Positions 52,816 through 61,301 of a stretch of 64,000 nt of DNA are shown in pieces. The notes below the pieces were generated by a model. It saw only the letters and a list, made by a program, of their open reading frames with translations. It had not been told where the DNA came from and ran no database searches. Origin of the DNA: Candidatus Microthrix parvicella Bio17-1 (GTDB taxonomy: Bacteria > Actinomycetota > Acidimicrobiia > Acidimicrobiales > Microtrichaceae); the NCBI RefSeq assembly GCF_000299415.1, contig NZ_AMPG01000005.1, positions 95,422 through 159,421 on the forward strand, read 5' to 3'. The position numbers and the translations under genes are program-made. The number at the start of each line of letters is the position of its first letter. Positions within the stretch are counted from its first letter, which is position 1.

Positions 52816-53765
52816 GGCCGTCCCTCGGTTGCGATCAACGAGTCGAGAACCGTCGACACCCAGTGGGTGAGGTCGGTTCGTGCCCAAGCCGGTTCGATGA
52901 CCTCCACATGGTCGAGGTGACTCAGCACGTAACTGCGAAATGGTTCCCAACGGGTCAGCCGCACTCGCAGACGCAACGAACCGTCGGAACGTTCGGCAAG
53001 CACTTCGGCGTCGGGGAGCTCCAGACGGACGACCGGCGCCACCACGGAATCGACCTCCAAGGTGACCTCCTCGGCGGGTCCATCGTCATAGGTCCACGGT
53101 TGGCCGGTACCGGGCCCACCGGTCGGCTCGTGGGGGGCCGCCGAACCCGGTGCACCCAACTCGATCCGGTCTCCCATACGGTCCACTCGAAACGACCGGC
53201 GCTCACCCTTGGCGCGGTCGAACGCCGCCAGGTACCAGCGACCGCGCCGGTACTCCAGACGCTCCGGGTCGACCAACCGCTCGGCATCGCGATACACAAA
53301 GCCGGCGGTGGCCCGCCCGCTCACCGCGCTGAACAGCGGCAGAAGCGCCGCCGGGGTGGGCACCTCGGCGGACAACGAGACCGGCGAGCCGGCGCCGCCT
53401 GCGACCCCACCCAGCTTCCAGAGGCCCGAATCGTCGTCGAGACCTCGCAACCGCACGATTGACGTCGCCAGGTGCAGCGCCGCCAGTTCGTCGGTGTTCA
53501 GTTCAGGGTCGTCCATGCCGTAGTCCGCATCGGTGATGCGATACCCGACGACCGGCGGATCGGCGCCGGGCAGATCCTCCATCAGGATGGGCAGGCCCAT
53601 GGCCCGCAGGTCATCCTTATCGCGCTCGAACGCGCGGTGGAACGCCTCACCGCTCTCCGGATAGCCCTCGACCCGCCGATGGATCTCCTCGGCCCTCAAG
53701 CCTCGAGGACCCTCCATCAGCGCCGCAATCAGATTCAGTTGGCGTTCGAGCTTCTTGGATGACAC
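52812..53765 (-). CDS. pafB: WYL-domain DNA-damage regulator PafB
   Basis: The 317-residue protein has a winged helix at the start (KKLERQLNLIAALMEGPRGLRAEEIHRRV), then a WYL domain with FVYRDAERLVDPERLEYRRGRWYLAAFDR and a WCX end. It is the partner of PafC. A TAAGAT box (53775-53780, minus strand) lies 9 bases before the GTG, so the message may be nearly leaderless. It is separated from pafA by the DUF3866 gene. Confidence 0.93.
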   Translation of the reverse strand: MSSKKLERQLNLIAALMEGPRGLRAEEIHRRVEGYPESGEAFHRAFERDKDDLRAMGLPILMEDLPGADPPVVGYRITDADYGMDDPELNTDELAALHLATSIVRLRGLDDDSGLWKLGGVAGGAGSPVSLSAEVPTPAALLPLFSAVSGRATAGFVYRDAERLVDPERLEYRRGRWYLAAFDRAKGERRSFRVDRMGDRIELGAPGSAAPHEPTGGPGTGQPWTYDDGPAEEVTLEVDSVVAPVVRLELPDAEVLAERSDGSLRLRVRLTRWEPFRSYVLSHLDHVEVIEPAWARTDLTHWVSTVLDSLIATEGRP

Positions 53766-53850
53766 CGAAGGGTCATCTTAGGTCAGCCTTCAGGGTTTCC
53801 ACCGGGCAACGATCCCCGGGGTGCGCCACCCGCCGGTGGGCACAGCGGTT

Positions 53851-54876
53851 TCACTGCACCATCAGACCTGCCGCCAGGGCACCGGCGGCTGCGGCGGCTC
53901 GAAAAAAGAGCGGGTCGTCATCGATACTCCGGCCCATCGTGGTGACCCGCAGGTCGAACGCGCCCAACGTCTCGGTTGGGTCCGGCACGTCGCCCGGATC
54001 CCGGACCTCCACCTCGGGCAGGTCGGCGGCCTCGGCCGGGACCAGCGCCACCAATGGTCGGGCGAAACACAGCCTGGCGGCGGTCTCGGTGTGGTGGCTG
54101 ATGCCTTGATGCCGCGTCCGCCCATCGCCGTCCGATGCCCTCACCGCCAACACCGGAGTGCCTCCCATCTTGCGAGCCAGATCCAAGATCTGCGCCACCT
54201 CCACCGAGGTGGTGCCGAGCGAGGTCCCCGTTCCGACCACTCCCGGACCCATGGCCACCACGATCGCGTCGGCGGCGAGCACGTGTCGGGCCAGCCCCAA
54301 GGCCGAGGCAGCGCTGACCGCCTCCAGGTCGCCGCCGAAGGCATGCCCCGCCGTCACCGTGCCGCACAGCACCCCGGCCGAGCGCAGGCCGACCACCAGG
54401 TCCGACATCACCAGCGGCAGCGCTGCGCCATCGGTCATGACGTACGCGATGCGGGCCTCCGGCCGCATTGCGGCGATGGTGGCCGCCACGACCGCCATCT
54501 GGCTGTGCAGCGAGCACGCCACCACCGGCACCCCGTCAAGCGAGGCGTCCGCCGCTTCGGGGTGCACCAACTCGTCGGTTCCCGCATCAACCTGCAGGCT
54601 GGTGTAGCGCAGCTTCATAATGTGGTCCGGGCCGTTTCGCTGGAACTCACGACGCGAGAGGTTCCAGTGCACGACGTGCCACCCCCCTGTGCCAAGGCTC
54701 AGTTCGACCGCAGTCGTGTTGCATACCACCTCGTCGTCCAACGCCACCGGGCCGGTCAGATCGACCAGGACGTAGGCCCGAGCCGTCTCGTCGAGGCCAA
54801 GATTCACCCGAACGCGCTGCAGCCCGGTCCGCTCTGAGATCAGCTCGGTCACCCGGCCGGTTCGAAAGGTGGGCAT
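53851..54876 (-). CDS. DUF3866 family protein
   Basis: The 341-residue protein begins FRTGRVTELISERTGLQRVRV and has VVCNTTAVELSLGTGGWHVVHWNL, then a nucleotide-binding-like glycine-rich stretch VVAMGPGVVGTGTSLGTTSVEVAQIL. DUF3866 proteins are conserved in actinobacteria next to pafA, and their role is unknown. It lies 22 bases after pafA and is presumably cotranscribed. Confidence 0.9.
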   Translation of the reverse strand: MPTFRTGRVTELISERTGLQRVRVNLGLDETARAYVLVDLTGPVALDDEVVCNTTAVELSLGTGGWHVVHWNLSRREFQRNGPDHIMKLRYTSLQVDAGTDELVHPEAADASLDGVPVVACSLHSQMAVVAATIAAMRPEARIAYVMTDGAALPLVMSDLVVGLRSAGVLCGTVTAGHAFGGDLEAVSAASALGLARHVLAADAIVVAMGPGVVGTGTSLGTTSVEVAQILDLARKMGGTPVLAVRASDGDGRTRHQGISHHTETAARLCFARPLVALVPAEAADLPEVEVRDPGDVPDPTETLGAFDLRVTTMGRSIDDDPLFFRAAAAAGALAAGLMVQ

Positions 54877-54898
54877 CTACGTTCCCGTTCGGCCCGTG

Positions 54899-56257
54899 CT
54901 ACAGGCTGTCGATGAGATGCTGGACCCGCTCGTCGTGAGCCAGGAACGGGTCCTTGCACAACACCGAGCGTTGGGTCTGATCGTTGAGCTTGAGGTGCAC
55001 CCAATCGACCGTGTAGTCGCGCTTGCGCTCCTTGGCCCGCCGAATGAACTCACCGCGCAGCCTTGCCCGGGTGGTTTGGGGGGCCAGGTCGACCGCCTCG
55101 GCGATTGCATAATCGTCAACCATGCGCTCCACCAGCCCTCGGCGCTGCAGCTTGTAGAACACCGATCGGCTGCGGTCGATGTCGTGGTATTGCAGGTCGA
55201 GGAGGGCCAGGCGGGCATCGTCGGGAGCAAGGTTGTGACGCTCGCGGTAGGCCTCCACCAGCTGATACTTGATCACCCAGTCCAGCTCCCGCCCGAGGGT
55301 CATCGGGTCGTCTTCAAGGCCCACCATGACGTGCTCCCACATCTGCAACGCCTGCTTCTCCTGCAGATTCAGTTCGTGGTTGGCCGCATAACGCAGGGCC
55401 CGTTCCAGGTACTCGGCCTGGATCTCCAGCGATGACACCTCCCGCCCGTTGGCCAGACGCACCCGCGCTCGGCCGGTGAGATCATGACTGATTTCCCTGA
55501 TGGCCCGAATGGGGTTCTCCAGTGTCATGTCTCGCAGCACCACGGTGGGATCCTCCAGCATTCGCAGCATGAGCAAGGTGGCACCCACCTTCAGGTAGGT
55601 GGAGTACTCCGACATGTTGGTGTCGCCCACGATGACGTGAAGGCGGCGGAACCGCTCTGCGTCGGCGTGGGGCTCATCGCGGGTGTTGATGATTGGGCGG
55701 CTGCGGGTCGTCGCCGAGCTGACGCCCTCCCAGATGTGTTCGGCCCGCTGTGACACCGAGAAGTGCGAGCCCCGGCTGGTGTTGATCACCTTGCCCGCAC
55801 CGGCGTAGATCTGGCGGCTGACCAGGAACGGGATCAGAACCTCGGAATAGTGGGCCAGGTCGTCCGAGCGATTGGTCAGGTAATTCTCGTGGCACCCATA
55901 TGAGTTGCCGGCCGAATCGGTGTTGTTCCGGAACAGATACACATCACCGCGAATGCCCTCGTCGTGCAGGCGCTGCTCGGCGGAGCCCAGAAGCTGTTCC
56001 AGGATGCGCTCGCCCGCCTTGTCGTGGGCGACAAGGTCGGCCAGGGAATCACACTCGGGGGTTGCGTATTCGGGATGTGAACCCACATCGAGGTACAGGC
56101 GGGCACCGTTGGCCAAAAAGACGTTGGATGAGCGCCCCCAACTGACCACCCTGCGGAACAGGTACCGCGCCACCTCGTCGGGGCTGAGACGTCGCTGACC
56201 GCGCAGGGTGCAGGTCACCCCGTACTCCGTCTCGATCCCCATGATCCGGCGTTGCAT
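54899..56257 (-). CDS. pafA: Pup-protein ligase PafA
   Basis: The 452-residue ligase phosphorylates the Pup C-terminal Glu and joins it to lysines of target proteins. It has [15 protein letters not shown] (the family opening with metal-binding Glu), [39 protein letters not shown] and [36 protein letters not shown]. The full-length C-terminal domain is present. The close relative Dop is distinguished by an inserted loop near the active site, absent here. A TAGCTT box lies 6 bases before the ATG. Confidence 0.97.
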   Translation of the reverse strand: MQRRIMGIETEYGVTCTLRGQRRLSPDEVARYLFRRVVSWGRSSNVFLANGARLYLDVGSHPEYATPECDSLADLVAHDKAGERILEQLLGSAEQRLHDEGIRGDVYLFRNNTDSAGNSYGCHENYLTNRSDDLAHYSEVLIPFLVSRQIYAGAGKVINTSRGSHFSVSQRAEHIWEGVSSATTRSRPIINTRDEPHADAERFRRLHVIVGDTNMSEYSTYLKVGATLLMLRMLEDPTVVLRDMTLENPIRAIREISHDLTGRARVRLANGREVSSLEIQAEYLERALRYAANHELNLQEKQALQMWEHVMVGLEDDPMTLGRELDWVIKYQLVEAYRERHNLAPDDARLALLDLQYHDIDRSRSVFYKLQRRGLVERMVDDYAIAEAVDLAPQTTRARLRGEFIRRAKERKRDYTVDWVHLKLNDQTQRSVLCKDPFLAHDERVQHLIDSL

Positions 56258-56263
56258 CGAACC

Positions 56264-56269
56264 AAGCTA
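56264..56269 (-). promoter_or_regulatory. -10 box TAGCTT for pafA (leaderless)
   Basis: TAGCTT on the minus strand ends 6 bases before the ATG at 56257. Confidence 0.45.
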
Positions 56270-56331
56270 CCCGTGCGGCCCGTCGTCCGAGGCCGTTGTC
56301 GGCGCGGTCGAGCGAACCGAATCAGGACGGC

Positions 56332-57213
56332 TCAGGTGCCAGCGGCCTCGTCATCATCGGACTCCGCCTTCGACTCGTTCGATTCCGATGGCGACGACAC
56401 CCCTGTGGCTTGACGGGGCTCGGCGGTGGCCAGGTCGGTGGCGCCCGTGTCGGTGGTGACGGTGGCCGCCAACGGAAGGTCCGCAGCCTCCGGAACCGAC
56501 TCGACTTCGGTTTGGGCGGTTGCTCCACCCACATGACCTCCCAAGATCTCGTCGACCTCCCCCTCAGCCAGCCGGCGGAACGAACGATGCTCAACCTGGC
56601 GATCAAGGACGGCCACCTCCAGGTCTGAGGCCGACAGCGCGCGCTCCGGGCCGGCCAACGCCGCGGCGGCCAGCCGCAGGCCGGTGGCCAGGTCCGGGGT
56701 GCCCTCAAACTCGGCGGACACCCGATCCCGCACCGCGTCCGCGTCGCCGCCGAGCACGGTGAAACCGGACTGATCGATCAGGGTGCCGTCGTAGAGAATG
56801 TGAAAGAGGCGGTCGTCCGAGGGAACGCCCGACACCTCGGCCACCAGGATCTCCACCTCCATCGGCTTCATCTCATGGGTGAAAACGTTTCCGAGCATCT
56901 GGGCGTACCCGTTGGCCAGGCTCCGGCCATCGACGTCCTCGCGGCTGTAGGCGTACCCCTTGAGGTCGGCCGAGCGCACGCCGGCGATACGAAGTTGGTC
57001 GAACTCGTTGTACTTACCCACGCCCGCAAAGGCGATGCGATCGTAGATTTCGGAGATCTTGCGCAGCAGGCGGCTGGGGTTCTCAGCGCAGATCAGGATG
57101 GCCTCGCTACAAGACAGGCCAATCAGGCTGCGGCCCCGGGAAATACCCTTTCGGGCATAGTCGGCCCGATCCTTCATCACCTGTTCGGGTGCGACATAGA
57201 AGGGCTGAGTCAT
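56332..57213 (-). CDS. prcA: Proteasome alpha subunit
   Basis: The 293-residue subunit forms the outer rings of the 20S core. It opens with FYVAPEQVMKDRADYARKGISRGRSLIGLSC, includes RKISEIYDRIAFAGVGKYNEFDQLRIAG and continues with a typical alpha fold to about residue 235. The C-terminal 55 residues are an acidic, Ser/Thr-rich tail with no known motif. It is 51 bases behind prcB. Confidence 0.96.
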   Translation of the reverse strand: MTQPFYVAPEQVMKDRADYARKGISRGRSLIGLSCSEAILICAENPSRLLRKISEIYDRIAFAGVGKYNEFDQLRIAGVRSADLKGYAYSREDVDGRSLANGYAQMLGNVFTHEMKPMEVEILVAEVSGVPSDDRLFHILYDGTLIDQSGFTVLGGDADAVRDRVSAEFEGTPDLATGLRLAAAALAGPERALSASDLEVAVLDRQVEHRSFRRLAEGEVDEILGGHVGGATAQTEVESVPEAADLPLAATVTTDTGATDLATAEPRQATGVSSPSESNESKAESDDDEAAGT

Positions 57214-57264
57214 AGAGCTCCGATCGAATTTCGGGGGGCGAGGCTTGCGGGTGGGCTTGCGGGT

Positions 57265-58092
57265 TCAGTGGTTGTCGTGCGCTGCCGGTGAGCCGCGTTG
57301 AGCGCGAAGCCGTTCGACCAGCACCTGGGTGCGTTCGGCCAATTCAGCCTCGTCCACCCGCTCGAAACCACGTTCCGTGATGGTGGCCACGATCGGATAG
57401 ATACCACGCAACAGGTCGGGACCACCGGTTGCCGAATCCTCATCGGCCGCCTGAAACAGCGCATCGAGTACGAGGTCGACGCCATCGGCCTGGGTCAGAT
57501 CGCTTCGCCAGCCCAGCTTGACCACGGTGCCGGCATGCAGGCTGCCCGACCCGGTGGCGGTGTGATCGGCCTCCTCGTAGCGGCCCCCCGTGACGTCGTA
57601 TTGAAACAGGCGTCCTTCGCCCCTCCGCAGGTCGTATCCAGCGAAGATCGGCACCACGGCGAGGCCCTGCATCGCCATCGGCAGATGCTGAGCCACCATT
57701 TGGCTCAGCTGGTTGGCCTTACCCTCCAACGACAGGTGATCACCCTCCACCTTCTCGTAGTGCTCCAGCTGCAGCTGAAAAAGCCGCACCATCTGCACCG
57801 CAGGCCCGGCGGCGCCCGCGATGGCCACTCCGCTGAAGCGGTCGCCGGGGAACACCTTCTCAATGTTGCGATGGCTGATGAGGTGCCCGGACGTTGCCCG
57901 ACGATCGCCGGCCATGATGACGCCATCGGCAGAGCGGACAGCCAGACAGGTGGTGCCGTGCGGAATGCCGAACCCTCCGTCGCCACCGTTCAGGGTGCCC
58001 TCGGGAGCCGGGGGCTGCAGCCCGCTGTCGCGAACCAGGCGGGCAAAGTCGGGTCCCGGGTCGGCGCCGGGCGGAAAGTATGGGAGGTTCAT
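57265..58092 (-). CDS. prcB: Proteasome beta subunit
   Basis: The 275-residue subunit carries the N-terminal-threonine active site. A 46-residue propeptide precedes the catalytic Thr47 in PHGTTCLAVRSADGVIMAGDRRAT; Asp and Lys partners are in that stretch and in NIEKVFPGD. The C-terminus is of normal length. A TACGCT box lies 8 bases before the ATG, so prcB and prcA can be transcribed independently of pup and of the intervening lipoprotein gene. Confidence 0.97.
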   Translation of the reverse strand: MNLPYFPPGADPGPDFARLVRDSGLQPPAPEGTLNGGDGGFGIPHGTTCLAVRSADGVIMAGDRRATSGHLISHRNIEKVFPGDRFSGVAIAGAAGPAVQMVRLFQLQLEHYEKVEGDHLSLEGKANQLSQMVAQHLPMAMQGLAVVPIFAGYDLRRGEGRLFQYDVTGGRYEEADHTATGSGSLHAGTVVKLGWRSDLTQADGVDLVLDALFQAADEDSATGGPDLLRGIYPIVATITERGFERVDEAELAERTQVLVERLRAQRGSPAAHDNH

Positions 58093-58100
58093 CGCCAGCC

Positions 58101-58106
58101 AGCGTA
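58101..58106 (-). promoter_or_regulatory. -10 box TACGCT for prcB (leaderless)
   Basis: TACGCT on the minus strand ends 8 bases before the ATG at 58092, in the gap after the PhoX-like gene. Confidence 0.4.
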
Positions 58107-58164
58107 GCGGCGAGGCCCCTGTGCCCGAGGGCCCCGACAGCGCCGCAGCCCGCTGCCACGATGG

Positions 58165-59412
58165 CTAGGCAATCGGGAACGCTCCCTTGACCAACCAGGT
58201 CACTCCAATGCCGTCGGCGGCGCCCCGCTGGCTGGACAGTGTCATGAATCCTCGATTTGGCGAAACGGTGGGACCGGTGAGCTCCGACCCATCATGGCCG
58301 TCGACCCGCAGGATCGGCGTCACCGAGCCGTCAAGGGCCAACGCCACCAACTCCATGTTGCCGCCGTCCTCGGCCACCAGCAGTGACTTCGATGAATCGT
58401 CCCACCACAGGTTGTCCACCCCGCTCAACACCGGGTCGTCGCCCGATGCCCGATACACGATCGACATCGTGGCGGCCTTAGGGTCGTAGGCCCACACCGT
58501 GTTGTCCAGCTTGGTGGAGAAGAACACTTTCCCCGCACCAAGCGCCAACCCTTCGCCGCCTGCGTAGGCGGTGGATTCACCCACCTGGGCGCGGGTGGCC
58601 TCGGACGCTGCAGATGGATCGGGCACCTCCAGCCACTGCACCGACCCGGTGCCGTCCGTGTCGCCACCGCTCACCTTGGCCACCTCCAGCGTGCCGGAGC
58701 CCAGGTTGGGCCACGACGATGGCGTGAACCGGTAGAACCGACCGTCAGGCTGATCCTCGGTGAGGTACAGCGCCTTGCCCGGCTCGTCCACTGCGGCTGC
58801 CTCGTGCTTGAACACGCCCAATGCAGGTCGCGGCTCGCCGCTGTTCGCGATGGTTGGGTCGGCCTCCCAGATGCGACCCTGGTCGAATTCCTCCCCCGAC
58901 AACCACGTACCCCACGGGGTGGCGCCGCCGGCGCAGTTCAGGGCGGTCCCACCGAGGATGCGGTGAGCAGCCATGACCTCGCCGTCATCGGTCAGATGGA
59001 TGGCGCTGGCGCCTCCGCCCTCACCTGGGCCGGTCTCATGGTTGATGGCCACCCACCAACCGTCACCATCGGGGTCCGAGAAGGTCGCGGCGCCGTCGGG
59101 CGACGGCGACCAGGTGTAGTCGGTGGAAGCGACCTTCTCCCCGGTTCGTGCCAAGACACTGGCGCTCCAGCCCTCAGGCACCATCAACCCGTCGGCGCCG
59201 GAGTCCACGGTCGGCTTGGTCCAGAACGTGGGCGCCACCGGCCGGGTGGCGGTGGGGTTCGATCGTGTCGTCGAGGCACCACCGGCAGCCGACACCGGGT
59301 CGTTGGAACCGGAACTGCATCCTGCGGCCAAAAAAGCCGCCCCCACCGGGGCTCCGGCGAGCGCCGCCAACAGCCGGCGTCGATCGGTATCCGGCACGTT
59401 GCGCGCAGCCAT
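58165..59412 (-). CDS. PhoX-like (DUF839) Tat lipoprotein
   Basis: The 415-residue protein has an N-terminal signal with TDRRRLLAALAG (twin-arginine) and a lipobox LAAGC, so it is exported folded by Tat and lipid-anchored. The beta-propeller has NCAGGATPWGTWLSGEE, GVFKHEAAAVDEPG and YLTEDQPDGRFYR, the segments that hold the Fe-Ca cluster in PhoX phosphatases; a phosphatase role is inferred. It sits between pup (19 bases) and prcB (72 bases), where no such gene is usually found. Confidence 0.85.
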   Translation of the reverse strand: MAARNVPDTDRRRLLAALAGAPVGAAFLAAGCSSGSNDPVSAAGGASTTRSNPTATRPVAPTFWTKPTVDSGADGLMVPEGWSASVLARTGEKVASTDYTWSPSPDGAATFSDPDGDGWWVAINHETGPGEGGGASAIHLTDDGEVMAAHRILGGTALNCAGGATPWGTWLSGEEFDQGRIWEADPTIANSGEPRPALGVFKHEAAAVDEPGKALYLTEDQPDGRFYRFTPSSWPNLGSGTLEVAKVSGGDTDGTGSVQWLEVPDPSAASEATRAQVGESTAYAGGEGLALGAGKVFFSTKLDNTVWAYDPKAATMSIVYRASGDDPVLSGVDNLWWDDSSKSLLVAEDGGNMELVALALDGSVTPILRVDGHDGSELTGPTVSPNRGFMTLSSQRGAADGIGVTWLVKGAFPIA

Positions 59413-59431
59413 CTCTCCGACCTCCCGGGTG

Positions 59432-59638
59432 CTACTCGCCGCCCTTTTGTACGTAGGACTTCACGAAGTCCTCGGCGTTGGTTTCCAGTACCTCGTCGAT
59501 CTCGTCCAGCAGGTCGTCCAGCTCGGCCTTCAGCTTCTCGCCGGTCTCGGCCGCAGCACCCGCAGGTACCGCATCGTCGACCTGTTCGTCCTCTTGGCGG
59601 GACGGTGCCGCCTTGCGCTGTGTCTCTCGTTCAGCCAT
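59432..59638 (-). CDS. pup: Prokaryotic ubiquitin-like protein Pup
   Basis: The 68-residue modifier is unstructured and ends in KSYVQKGGE. The helical region LKAELDDLLDEIDEVLETNAEDFVK binds the ATPase coiled coil. Because the last residue is Glu, not Gln, it can be ligated by PafA without deamidation by Dop. The ATG at 59638 has GAGGAGG four bases upstream and is preferred over one at 59659. A TAGGTT box lies about 30 bases earlier. Confidence 0.96.
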   Translation of the reverse strand: MAERETQRKAAPSRQEDEQVDDAVPAGAAAETGEKLKAELDDLLDEIDEVLETNAEDFVKSYVQKGGE

Positions 59639-61141
59639 GAGCCCTCCTCGGTCGGCCACTCAACCTACTCCAGGCCTGTGACGGTTGGATGTCCGCCACC
59701 ATCACCGACGTGACCAAAGACACACACATCCTCCCGAACCCCAACCAGTCCGGGTAGTCCCTTCGATGTCACACCCCATCCGCATACTGGACCCATGAGT
59801 TCGACGGCGGTCCTCCACTCGACCAGCACCAGCAGTGGCAAAGGTGAGGGTGAAGGCGACGACCATCTGTCGGTGTTGCGCGACAGGCTTCGCCGCGAGG
59901 GCCTGGCAGAGTCGGCCGCCGGCGACCCGGTCGGCTCCCATCGGCATCCCGAGCGGGTGGCCAACCATTCGGCGACCGTGGCGTTGGAACATGCCGAGGC
60001 GGCATTGGACGAACTCTTCGCCGCCGGTGTCTGCCCGGGCGACTCCCGCGATGCGGTGGTGTGGATCGAGCAGTTGGAACATTTGGGCCGACGGGTGGAC
60101 GCCGCCAGGGCCGAGCTGACCGGTGCGATTCAGGCTCACGTCCTGCACGCACCCGACGGTCACGGGTCCGCCAGGATCATGGTCCGTCATGTCGGCAAAC
60201 TGTCCGACGCCGAAGCCGATTTCCGGGCCAAGACCGCCACGGCAGCCGCTCGGCTTCCCAAGGTCAGGGCCGCCTGGCAGGCCGGCGAGCTGTCAACCTG
60301 CGCGGTCCGGATCCTGGGCCGCATTCACGCCAACCAGCGGGTCGCACCCGCCATGGCCGCCCGTCAGGACGAGTTCATCGCCGACGCCAGATCGTGGAGC
60401 AACCGCACCTTCGCCCGCAAGGCCTACCGGTGGGCTCGTCTCATCGACGAGGACGGTCCCGAACCACGCAACGAACGCGATCACCACAAACGCGATGCAC
60501 GCCTCACCCAGAACCCTTGGGACCTCTCCTGGGAGGTCACCGGGTTCTTCGCGTCCACCCAGGGTGCCCAGATGCGCGAGATCTTCGACCACTACCTCGA
60601 CGCCGAGTTCAAGGCCGACTGGGAGACCGCCAAGGCCAGGGTGGGCGACGAGGTCAGCAACGACGACCTGGACCGCACCGACGCTCAACGCCGCGCCGAT
60701 GCGCTCTTTCGGATCTTCCAGGACGCCGCAGCCGCACCCGAAGGGGCGGTGCCGCCGGGTTTCGTCCACAACATCGTTTGGTCAGCGTCGGCCTTCCAGG
60801 AAATGCTCGCCGCCATGGACGCTGACCGCGCTCCGAAGTTCGACGCCGACGACTTCATGTGCCGGACCAACGACGGCCACGACGTCGACCCAACCGAAGC
60901 CGCCGCCACCAGCCTGTTGGGCCAGTTCCGCCGGGTCGTCGTCGACGCGGCGGGGGTGGTCATCGATCTGGGGAGGGCCCGTCGTTTCACCGGATCGGCC
61001 CGCACCGCCGCCACTGCCGTCCATACCCACTGCGTCTGGCCCGGCTGCCACGCCCCAGCGAGCCGCTGCGACATCGACCACCTCCACGAACACGGCCGCG
61101 GCGGCCTCACCAACCCTCACAACGCCGCCCCGCTTTGCGGT

Positions 61142-61161
61142 TTATGCCGCATTCGGCATAA
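61142..61161. repeat. Inverted repeat, TTATGCCG core
   Basis: TTATGCCG and CGGCATAA flank the four bases CATT. This is the leftmost member of the cluster and lies at the end of recognisable HNH-gene homology. Confidence 0.85.
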
Positions 61162-61178
61162 GCCACATTATGCCGAAT
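61151..61178. repeat. Inverted repeat, 11-bp arms
   Basis: ATTCGGCATAA and TTATGCCGAAT are separated by GCCACA. The left arm is shared with the preceding repeat. Confidence 0.9.
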
Positions 61179-61183
61179 CCGTG

Positions 61184-61250
61184 ATTATGCCGAACAGTGG
61201 TGCGGATGTGTTGGTGAGCGCGGAGTTTGGGTTGTCGTGTTCGGCATAAT
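61184..61250. repeat. Inverted repeat, 13-bp arms, 41-base spacer
   Basis: ATTATGCCGAACA (61184-61196) and TGTTCGGCATAAT (61238-61250) are perfect inverted copies. The right arm ends 51 bases before the ritA start. Confidence 0.9.
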
Positions 61251-61301
61251 CCTGGGGTTCTGATCGAGGCTTCCTGTCCGCTATTGGACAGGAGAGTGAC
61301 G

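Larger units (their letters stand above)
59795..61249 (+). pseudogene. DUF222/13E12 HNH endonuclease gene, cut in its HNH domain by a RIT-type element
   Basis: The 484-residue reading frame has a DUF222 region (about 50-380) and the start of a C-terminal HNH nuclease: CVWPGCHAPASRCDIDHLHEHGRGGLTNPHNAAPLCG. At that point (about 61140) it enters the inverted-repeat cluster of the recombinase element, and the last 37 residues (LCRIRHKPHY to the stop) come from element DNA. The final His/Asn part of the HNH site is therefore probably missing. The other half of the gene is not in the window. Family members are numerous in actinobacteria and of unclear role, often linked with mobile DNA. Confidence 0.8.

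Noticed and set aside
61142..61250. CRISPR-like or integron attC-like array
   Set aside because: The repeat units are short, alternate in orientation and are unevenly spaced; there are no cas genes or gene cassettes. They fit recombinase sites of the adjacent element better.
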